A stretch of DNA of 64,000 nucleotides, from assembly GCA_903857665.1 (NCBI GenBank), contig CAIOFV010000061.1, positions 146,557-210,556 on the forward strand. The letters are read 5' to 3'. The notes below the pieces were generated by a model, which ran no database searches, was not told where the DNA came from, and worked only from the letters and a program-made list of their open reading frames with translations. The stretch is from an uncultured Myxococcales bacterium. GTDB taxonomy: Bacteria; Myxococcota_A; UBA9042; DTJE01. This document shows positions 41,968 to 50,500 of the stretch, piece by piece. The translations under genes were made by a program, and so were the position numbers. How positions within the stretch are numbered: the first letter of the stretch is position 1; every line of letters begins with the position of its first letter.

Positions 41968-44900
41968 ATGAGCCGCCCCTGGACGTCCCCGTCGATACCG
42001 ACGATTCCACGGCATGCATCCGCCGGGACCGGCGAGGCCGCGCGGACTGGCGAAGCCGCGCGGACCGGCGAAACCGCGCGGAGGGTGCCTGCGCTGTTCG
42101 CGCTGTTCGCGCTGCTGGCGATGCTGGCCGTCCTGTCGGGGCTGGGGGCATGCGCCCAGTCGGGAAACAAGGCCAACGACCTGTCGAGGGATGACGCCCA
42201 GGGCCAGCCCGACAGCCACCAGGACCTCGTCGCGCCCGACGTCGTCGAGATCACCGATGCCGTCGCGGACCGCGACGTCGCACGTTCCGAGGACGTCGAG
42301 GAACCGGCCGACGCCCCCGACACCGGCCCCGACCCGGCCGGCGACACGCTGCCCCAGGACGTTCCGGACGACGCCCGCGCAACCGACGCGGCTCCCGAAG
42401 CCGCCCCCGACGCGGACCTTCCCGAGGACGCCGACACCGGCGAGGCCACGTTCCCCGGCGACCTGCCAATCGCCAACGACGCCTGCCCGGCCGACGACGA
42501 CGGGTGCTGCCGGGTCGATGACGACTGCCTCGGCAGGTTGATCGCGGACGGCGAGGACACGTGCAACCCGGCCACCTGCGTGGACGGTCGCTGCGCGATC
42601 CAGCCGCTGCTGGACGTCGGCTGCGAGGACGGCGATCCCTGCACCGAAGGCGACCATTGCGTGGCAGGCCGGACGAGGTCCGAGTGCGCCCCGGGCACGC
42701 CGGTGGCCTGCAAGGCGGTGGACGACTGCCATGCGGACGGGACGTGCGACGCCCGGGCCGGCGGCTGCACCACCCCCGCCGAGCTGGACGGGACCCACTG
42801 CGCGACCGGCGCGTGCGAGTCCGGCGCCTGCATCGACCAGTGCGTCAGCGTCACCTGCGCCGCCGCAGACGAGTGCCACGTCGCCGGCATCTGCGACGTC
42901 CACACGGGCGTCTGCGGGAACCCGCCGGCACTCGACGGGACGTCCTGCGAAACGGGCGCGTGCGCGTCCGGCACCTGCACCAACCAGTGCAACGGCGTCA
43001 CCTGCGCCGCCGCAGACGAGTGCCACGTGGCTGGCACCTGCGACATCCACACCGGCGCCTGCAGCAACCCGCGCGCCATCGACGGGACGTCCTGCGCCAC
43101 GGGCGCGTGCGAGTCCGGCGCCTGCAACGACCTCTGCGCCGGCGTCACCTGCGACGCCGCCGACGAGTGCCACGTGGCCGGTGGCTGCGACGTCCACACG
43201 GGCGCCTGCACGAACCCGGCGGCGACCGACGGGACCTGGTGCACCACCGGCGCGTGCGATCGCGGAAGCTGCACCGGCCAGTGCGGCGGCGTCACCTGCA
43301 GCGCCGCGGACGAGTGCCACGTGATCGGCACCTGCGACATCCACAGCGGCGCCTGCACGAACCCGCACGCCACCGACGGGACGTCGTGCGCCACGGGCGC
43401 GTGCGAGTCCGGAGCCTGCAAGGACCTGTGCACCGGCGTCACCTGTACCGCCGCCGACGAGTGCCACGTGGCGGGCGCCTGCGACATCCACACGGGTTCC
43501 TGCACGAACCCGTCGGCGCACGACGGGACCTGGTGCACCACCGGCGCGTGCGAAAGCGGCAGTTGCACCGGCCAGTGCGGCGGCGTCACCTGCACGGCCG
43601 CGGACGAGTGCCACGTGATCGGCACCTGCGACATCCACACGGGCGCCTGCACGAACCCGTCCGCGACCGACGGGACCGTCTGCCCGACCGGCGCGTGCGC
43701 AAGCGGCAGTTGCACCGCCCAGTGCACCGGCGTCACCTGCGCCGCCACCGACGACTGCCACGTGGCGGGCACCTGCAACATCCACACGGGCGTCTGCACG
43801 ACCCCGCCGGCGATCGACGGGACGTCCTGCGCCACCGGCGCCTGCGAGTCCGGAACCTGCACCGACTTGTGCATCGGCGTCACCTGCACGGCCGCGGACG
43901 CGTGCCATGTCGCCGGCACGTGCAACGTCCACACGGGCGTCTGCACGAACCCGCCGGCCGTCGATGGAAGGTCCTGCGGAACCGGGGCCTGCGAGTCCGG
44001 GTCCTGCATCGACCAGTGCATCGGCGTCACCTGCGCCGCCACCGATTCGTGCCACGTCGCGGGGACCTGCAACATCCACAGCGGCGCCTGCACGAACCCC
44101 GCGGCGATCGACGGGACGTCCTGCGCCACCGGCGCCTGCGAGTCCGGAACCTGCACGAACCTGTGCATCGGCGTCACCTGCACGGCCGCGGACGAGTGCC
44201 ACGTCGCCGGCACGTGCAACGTCCACACGGGCGCCTGCACGAACCCGGCGGCGATCGATGGAAGGTCCTGCGTAACCGGCGCCTGCGAGGCCGGGTCCTG
44301 CGTCAACCAGTGCCTCGGCGTCACCTGCGCCGCCACCGACGAATGCCACGTCGCGGGGACGTGCGACATCCACAGCGGCGCCTGCAGCAACCCGGCGATC
44401 ACCAACGGGACGTCGTGCGGAACCGGCGCGTGCGAGTCCGGCACCTGCACCAACCAGTGCATCGGCGTCACCTGCACCGCCGCCGACGAGTGCCACGTGC
44501 CCGGAACCTGCAACATCCACAACGGCGTCTGCAGCAACCCGGCGGCCACCAACGGGACGTCTTGCGGGGCAGGCGCCTGCGAGTCCGGCACCTGCGTCAA
44601 CCGGTGCATCGGCGTCACCTGCACCGCCGCCGACGAGTGCCACGTTCCCGGAACCTGCAACATCCACACGGGCGCCTGCAGCAACCCGGCGATCTCCAAC
44701 GGGACGTCCTGCGGGATCGGCGCGTGCGAGGGGGGGACCTGCACGGACCAGTGCATCGGCGTCACCTGCCCAACCCCCGACGAGTGCCACCTGGCCGGCG
44801 CCTGCAACGTGCACACGGGCGTCTGCACGAACCCGCAGGCGACCAACGGGACGTCCTGCGGGATCGGCGCGTGCGAGGGGGGGACCTGCACGAACCTGTG

Positions 44901-46713
44901 CATCGGCGTCACCTGCACCGCCGCCGACGCGTGCCACGTGGCCGGCGCCTGCAACGCCCACACGGGCGTCTGCACGAACCCGGCGGCGACCGACGGGACG
45001 TCCTGCCCGACCGGCGCGTGTGTGGCCGGCATCTGCAAGAACCTGTGCATCGGCGTCACCTGCACGGCCGCCGACCAGTGCCACCTGGTCGGGACATGCA
45101 ACGTCCACACGGGGGTGTGCACCAGCCCGATGGCGACCAACGGCGTGACGTGCACGGACGGCAACCCATGCACCCGGACGGACACCTGCCAGTCCGGGGC
45201 CTGCGTCGGGGGAGCCCCGGTGGTCTGCACGGCCCTGGACACGTGCCATCTGGCCGGGACGTGCTCGGTGGCGACGGGGGGCTGTTCCAATCCCGCGAAG
45301 ACCGACGGCTCGACCTGCAACGACGGCAACGCGTGCACGCGGACCGACACGTGCCAGGCGGGCTTCTGCTCGGGCAGCAACACGGTGGTCTGCTCGGCCC
45401 TGGACCAGTGCCACAACGCCGGGACGTGCCTCCCATCGACCGGCGCCTGCACCAATCCCGCGAAGACGAACGGCTCGCCCTGCAGCGACGGCGACAAATG
45501 CACGCACGGCGACATGTGCATGTCGGGCGCCTGCACCAGCGGCAACCCGGTCCTGTGCACGGCCAACAGTTGTCGCCAGGCGGGAACCTGCATCCCGGCG
45601 ACCGGCGGCTGCACCAACGCGTTCCCCGATGGCACGTTGTGCGGTACGGGGGAAACCTGCGTGTCCGGGATGTGCAACTGCACCGATCCGTTCGGGAAGG
45701 GCAAGACGGACTACACGGTCGGCCTGGCCCCGTCCGCGATCGCGTTCGGGGACCTCGACCACGACTACCTGGCCGACATGGTCGTCGCGAACTACGGCAG
45801 CAACACCGTCAGCGTGCTGATGAACGCGTTGATCGAGCCGTTTGCCGCGAAGGTCGACTATCCGACCGCGGCGGGGCCGAAAGCCCTGGCGTTGGCGGAC
45901 CTGGACGGCGACGGCTACCTGGACGTCATCGTGGTGGATTACACCGGCAACAAGATGAGCATCCTGATGAACAGAGGGAACGGAACGGGGCTGTTGCTGC
46001 CTCGCATCGACTACGCGACGGGCGCCAACCCATCGGGCGTGGCGGTCGGGGACCTGGACGGGATCGGGAGCATCGACATCGCCGTGGCGAACGCAGGCAG
46101 CAGCCGGGTCAGCGTGTTCATCAACAATGGCGACGGGACCTTCCAGGCGAAGCAGGACTACGCCACGGGCGCCGCGCCGCTTTCCATCGCGGCGGACGGG
46201 GACAGCGGGTTCGTGGCCGTCGCGGACTCCACGGCCAACACGGCGAGCGTGCTGGTCAACAACGGCGACGGGACCTTCCTGCCGAAGGTGGACTATGCGA
46301 CCGGGACCGGCCCCCGATCCATCGGGATTGCCGACTTCAACCAGGACGGCTGCAGCGACATGGTGGTCGCGAACACGACGTCCAACACGGTGAGCCTGCT
46401 GCTGGGCAATTGCGACGGCACGTTCAACGCGAAGGCCGATTTCGGCACGGGTGCGGGACCCACGGCCGTCGCTGTGGGCAACATCGACATCGACTCGGTG
46501 GTGGACGTCGTGGTGGCGAACGGCGCAGGCGATTCGATCAGCGTGCTGCGGAACAACGTCGATGGGACCCTGGCCAGCCGTGTGGACTACGTCGCCGGGT
46601 CCGGCCCTTCGGCAATCGCAAGCATCGACATCGATGTCAGCGGGTTCTGGGACGTGGCCGTCGCCAACCAGTCCTCGAACACCGTCAGCGTGTTCCTGAA
46701 CCAGTGCAAATGA
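41968..46713 (+). CDS. Giant Cys-repeat/VCBS beta-propeller lipoprotein
   Basis: 1,581 residues; AGGAG precedes ATG 41968. A basic N-region with TGEAARTGEAARTGETARR repeats leads to a membrane core and lipobox (LSGLGAC). An Asp/Ala/Pro linker runs to about residue 165, then a Cys-rich cap. Fifteen 49-residue units follow, each with C-x-GVTC-x-x-x-DECHVAGTC-x-x-HTG-x-C and NP-x-x-DGTSC-x-TGAC-x-x-G-x-C. Three variant units contain DGN-x-CTRTDTC-x-x-G. The last ~340 residues are an FG-GAP/VCBS propeller of about seven blades with integrin-like sites such as DLDGDGYLD and NNGDGTF. Probably a long surface stalk carrying a calcium-binding propeller head. Confidence 0.85.
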   Translation: MSRPWTSPSIPTIPRHASAGTGEAARTGEAARTGETARRVPALFALFALLAMLAVLSGLGACAQSGNKANDLSRDDAQGQPDSHQDLVAPDVVEITDAVADRDVARSEDVEEPADAPDTGPDPAGDTLPQDVPDDARATDAAPEAAPDADLPEDADTGEATFPGDLPIANDACPADDDGCCRVDDDCLGRLIADGEDTCNPATCVDGRCAIQPLLDVGCEDGDPCTEGDHCVAGRTRSECAPGTPVACKAVDDCHADGTCDARAGGCTTPAELDGTHCATGACESGACIDQCVSVTCAAADECHVAGICDVHTGVCGNPPALDGTSCETGACASGTCTNQCNGVTCAAADECHVAGTCDIHTGACSNPRAIDGTSCATGACESGACNDLCAGVTCDAADECHVAGGCDVHTGACTNPAATDGTWCTTGACDRGSCTGQCGGVTCSAADECHVIGTCDIHSGACTNPHATDGTSCATGACESGACKDLCTGVTCTAADECHVAGACDIHTGSCTNPSAHDGTWCTTGACESGSCTGQCGGVTCTAADECHVIGTCDIHTGACTNPSATDGTVCPTGACASGSCTAQCTGVTCAATDDCHVAGTCNIHTGVCTTPPAIDGTSCATGACESGTCTDLCIGVTCTAADACHVAGTCNVHTGVCTNPPAVDGRSCGTGACESGSCIDQCIGVTCAATDSCHVAGTCNIHSGACTNPAAIDGTSCATGACESGTCTNLCIGVTCTAADECHVAGTCNVHTGACTNPAAIDGRSCVTGACEAGSCVNQCLGVTCAATDECHVAGTCDIHSGACSNPAITNGTSCGTGACESGTCTNQCIGVTCTAADECHVPGTCNIHNGVCSNPAATNGTSCGAGACESGTCVNRCIGVTCTAADECHVPGTCNIHTGACSNPAISNGTSCGIGACEGGTCTDQCIGVTCPTPDECHLAGACNVHTGVCTNPQATNGTSCGIGACEGGTCTNLCIGVTCTAADACHVAGACNAHTGVCTNPAATDGTSCPTGACVAGICKNLCIGVTCTAADQCHLVGTCNVHTGVCTSPMATNGVTCTDGNPCTRTDTCQSGACVGGAPVVCTALDTCHLAGTCSVATGGCSNPAKTDGSTCNDGNACTRTDTCQAGFCSGSNTVVCSALDQCHNAGTCLPSTGACTNPAKTNGSPCSDGDKCTHGDMCMSGACTSGNPVLCTANSCRQAGTCIPATGGCTNAFPDGTLCGTGETCVSGMCNCTDPFGKGKTDYTVGLAPSAIAFGDLDHDYLADMVVANYGSNTVSVLMNALIEPFAAKVDYPTAAGPKALALADLDGDGYLDVIVVDYTGNKMSILMNRGNGTGLLLPRIDYATGANPSGVAVGDLDGIGSIDIAVANAGSSRVSVFINNGDGTFQAKQDYATGAAPLSIAADGDSGFVAVADSTANTASVLVNNGDGTFLPKVDYATGTGPRSIGIADFNQDGCSDMVVANTTSNTVSLLLGNCDGTFNAKADFGTGAGPTAVAVGNIDIDSVVDVVVANGAGDSISVLRNNVDGTLASRVDYVAGSGPSAIASIDIDVSGFWDVAVANQSSNTVSVFLNQCK
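42841..45045 (+). repeat. Fifteen tandem 147-bp coding repeats
   Basis: The codon pair for the leading Cys of each unit recurs every 147 bases from 42841 to 45046 without a single insertion or deletion (2,205 bases = 15 x 147). Units vary in sequence but conserve all Cys and the ADECHVAGTC, HTG and DGTSC blocks. It lies entirely within the giant lipoprotein gene. Confidence 0.9.
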
Positions 46714-46818
46714 AGCGGCGGATCGACGTGCCGCCACACCCCCGTTATTCGGTCCACCGATTGACACCTGCCCACCGGTCTGATGAACTGCAAACCGCCA
46801 GTCCAACAAGGAGTCGAT

Positions 46819-47451
46819 GTGGACCCCAAGCGCGTGTTCCGGTGGATCCTGGGGATCGCAGTCGGAACGGTCGTGATGGGGCTTCCGACGTTCCTTTTCG
46901 TCTGGCAATGGCTCGACCTGGAAACCACGAACCCGAACTTCTGGTACGCACTGGCCGCCCTGTCCTCGTTCGGGACCTTTTCGACCATCGTTTCCGGCCT
47001 GCTGATGATGGAAATTCGCCTGAAGGAAATTGCGCGCACGAGGAAACGGGAACGGGCCATCGTGGCAATGCAGGTATACGCGGATGTCTTCCACATGATG
47101 ATGACGCCGGACCAGATCGTTGCCCGGAAGTGGATCTATGAGTTCCTCCGAGACCCCGCGACGGCCAGTTCCGAAATCCCACAGGATGGCCGGGAGCATG
47201 TGAAACTGGTCCTGAACACGCTGGACTACCTGGGATTCCTGGTCAAGAACGACTGGCACAATTCCGAGGCGATCATCGAATGGGTTCGACCGATGGTTCA
47301 GAAGGTGTGGGTCCGGATCCAGCCCCTGGTGGAAAGGGAGCGGGAGCGCCGGAACGAACCCACGTTCTACATCAGCGCATCCCACCTGGCCGAAAGATGC
47401 CAGGCCCACCATCCCCTCCTCGATTTTGAGGTTGTGGACGGGGCCTTGTAA
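46819..47451 (+). CDS. Two-helix membrane protein upstream of the sensor/SIR2 genes
   Basis: 210 residues from GTG 46819, which has AAGGAG five bases upstream; an ATG at 46783 lacks one. Two membrane helices lie near the N-terminus (FRWILGIAVGTVVMGLPTFL, then WYALAALSSFGTFSTIVSGL). A cytoplasmic basic/helical region follows, with RKRERAIVAMQVYADVFHMM and VKLVLNTLDYLGFLVKNDW. The layout resembles DUF4760-type membrane proteins, but I cannot confirm the family. The next gene on the strand begins about 100 bases later, so it may belong to the same operon and supply a membrane anchor or effector. That is inference. Confidence 0.6.
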   Translation: MDPKRVFRWILGIAVGTVVMGLPTFLFVWQWLDLETTNPNFWYALAALSSFGTFSTIVSGLLMMEIRLKEIARTRKRERAIVAMQVYADVFHMMMTPDQIVARKWIYEFLRDPATASSEIPQDGREHVKLVLNTLDYLGFLVKNDWHNSEAIIEWVRPMVQKVWVRIQPLVERERERRNEPTFYISASHLAERCQAHHPLLDFEVVDGAL

Positions 47452-47554
47452 ACGATCACGAAGCAGGGATTTCCGCCTTGACGCCCGGATCAGCTGAAGC
47501 CTAGACTCCCGTCCAAGCTACAGGAACGTGTTCCTCCACCAACTGGGGGTCCGG

Positions 47555-50500
47555 ATGTGTACATCAGCCGATCCTGGCGATGGAATCGGGTTCGATGCGT
47601 TCGCCTGGTTGGCGGATGCGCATCGTAACGGGGACATGGCCACGCCCCAACCTCCCCCGGACGTAGGTCGGTTGCTGGGCCTCGGCCCTGGAAACTATCC
47701 GGTGTGCGAGGACTTCGAACTGGACTATGAACCTCGGTCCATGGCCGTACATCCGGACGGCTCCCTGATTGCGGTCGGCACCAAGGCCGGCGAAGTGCAC
47801 GTCGCTGAATGTCGCGATGGCCACTGGAACTGCCGACTGGCGTGGAGCGATCAAGCGTCGGAGTCTCCCCCCAGCGCCATTCGCGCCCTGCTTTTCCTGG
47901 ACGAACGGACGCTGGTGGCTGGAAGAGGTCACGGGGAGTTTCTCCTCGTGGATCTGGATCAGCGAACGATGAAGTCGGTCCGGGCCCATCCCACCACGGA
48001 AACGCCCGAACCCCGATCCACGCGATTTCGGCGAATGATTCCCTTGTCAAAGGATGAATCGGGCAGGTTCGACGTCCTGGGTGTCACCTTCGCAGGCAAG
48101 TTGTACCTGTTCTCGCGCGATGTCTCCGGAGCCTGCTCGGCGCGCTCGGTCGAATCCGAAGAAGTGCTTCCAGGTCTCCAGGGATTGCTCGTCGATGGAA
48201 CCTGGGCGGCCGGATGTCTTTGGGTACTCGACTCGGGTGGAGTCCTGCACCGATTCCGGGTGGTTGAAGGGAAAGCGATCCGGCCAAGAACGTTCAGCCT
48301 GGGTCTGCGCACGGCGATCGGCGAACTGGTTGGCGTCAGTGGGTGCGCCTGGGGCTTGACGATTCTACGGTCCGAGGCGGTGGGCTTCCTCCGTTTCTTC
48401 CACGATGGATCAGGCGATTCGATTGATCCCGACGACGTGCTCGTCGCGCCAGAGGAGGCCCGCTGGGTCCAGGTCAGGAACGTCCTCGATGGCGCAACGG
48501 TCCTCCCTTATTACACCCCGGGCCGCAGGTTCAACGACCCGATCGATGCGTCTGCGCCCCTTTTGACCGTCGTTGCGACCAAGGCACCCCGCCTCGCCTG
48601 GATCGAGTGGACCGACCGGAGGGACAACGACCATGCGTGCGATCCGGTGAGGGTCTTCCGTGCTCCGTTCTTTTCCAGCAGCGAGGACGTGCGCCCTGTA
48701 AACCTTCGGTTCGCATGGGGACGAAGCGGCGGCGCTGTGGTTCTGGCGTGTGCGACCCGGGACCACAAACTGCGCGTCGCGTCGCTGCTGGACAGGGCGA
48801 CTGTCGGAAGTGCCCTGGAACACCAGTTCGCCCCGGCCCTGCTTCGAACCCCCCTTGGCGACGCATCCAGGGAAGAACTGCACACGCCCGGTGTCTCCCT
48901 GTGGCTTGCCGAAAAGCGCATTCTGGACAATCTCGATCTGGCGGATCCGATTGTGAGACAGGCCCTGCAATGTCGCGAATCGTCCGAACTGGACGTTCTT
49001 GACCGGGGGGACCTGCTGCGCCTGACCGATCACCTCCTGGAATCCTGGGCGCATCACTTCGACCGAAATCCGGCAGATCGCAGTGTTCGTGAGAAGACGT
49101 TCGAGAAATGGATTCACCTGCTGCTCAAGCGATCCCACCAGATCCAGCCGAAGAGCCGCCAAGAGGATCACGGGGATCTTGCACGCGAAATCGGGCGACG
49201 GATCAACGACGTCATCCACGGACCGACCCAGGAACCACGTGATCTGGCCCGACGCGAGGAACTGGGTGAACTGGCACGCCACCTTCGGAAATGGGTGGTC
49301 TTCGGGTTCACCTACGGGGAAAAGCGGACCGGTCTTTTCAAGCTGTACGGTTGGAACAAGCGTTCGGGCCGGTGCCTCGATGCGTTGACCTACCTGGGCC
49401 GACTTCTGGGACAGCGCGTCGATCAACTCTGGGAAATCCGACCGTCTTCGGAAGGGCAACAAACGGCCTTCTGGCACATCGTACGATCCCCTGTCGGTGG
49501 CAGGCTCCTGATTTCCAGCCAGACGGATGGACGAATCCGTGCCATTTCGGAAAACGGGCATTCCTTGCGGTGGGAGTGCAGCGAGGCGGCGGCTGACCAG
49601 TTGTCGAAGTCCGGAATCGAGATTGCAGATCATGGCCATGCGCTGCAGCACGTCCGTGCCGAGGACTTCCGCAAGAAACACTGGCACGGCCCGTATGCGC
49701 GTTCGATGTCACTTCTGCCATTGCCGGGCGATCGCCAGGTCCTGGTATTCCCGCTGAAAGGCTTCCTTCTAGGGGACCGAGCGGAAGCGTTCGATGAACC
49801 GCGTCTGTGTGCCGTGGTCCTGGATGCGGTCGGTCCGGATTCTGGGGCAGTCCGGATCCTGGCGGCCTCGTTCACCAACATTCAGACCGAGGTGTACGCC
49901 ATCGAGCACCTCGAGAAGCGGGGGGAAGAACACGTCCTGGTCGTCGGCACCTCCGGACGCGTAGGGCAGGAGGATCGTGCTTTCCTCCAGGTCCGGGTCA
50001 CCGTCCGGTTCGCCGGGAACGATCCGGTCGATGTCGAAATCCGTGACGAGGGAGTACCGGTGAGGCTCTCGACCCGGGGACGACGCAGTTCGTGGTCCTC
50101 CTCCGACGGACGGAAGCCTGCGGATTTGAGGGCGATCCCGCACAATCCGTGCTGGAGCCTCGCACGTCTGCCCTCGGGATCCTCGCTTTCGGCAGGACGG
50201 TGCTGTCTGTGGGCGGGCTTCCACGACGGGACCATCCGCAGCTTCCAGCGGATCGAGCGGGACAAGCAGCAGGTTGAATGGATTGAATGTACGCCGGAAT
50301 CGTCCTGTGGAAAGTGCACATTCGCCCTCTGCTCGCCAACGCCCCTGAAGGCTTCCGCCCCGATCTGGCAACTGCGCTGCTTCCGCAGCCGGGAGAGGAT
50401 CTTGCTGGGTTACGGTACTGCCAACGGAGTCATCGGCGTACTGCCCCTGACCCCTGCCGACGTGGCGGACCAGGAAGGTGGGAGCAGTTGGGTGCATCTG

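Noticed and set aside
42841..45045. CRISPR-like array
   Set aside because: The repeats are 147 bp, contiguous, in frame and divergent, with no unique spacers and no cas genes.
41787..45704. Second long minus-strand frame (about 1,305 codons) over the same repeats
   Set aside because: Low-complexity Gln/Pro/His/Val repeats mirror the plus-strand units. No ribosome site or signal.
46714..46740. Hairpin after the giant lipoprotein stop as a terminator
   Set aside because: Only a five-base GC stem and no T-run, common by chance at this GC content.
41929..47412. A 1,827-codon open frame on the minus strand across the giant lipoprotein
   Set aside because: It is the antisense shadow of the 147-bp repeat gene. 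Its translation is repetitive Ala/Gly/Arg-rich with no domain, and the plus-strand frame has a signal peptide, Cys repeats and a propeller.
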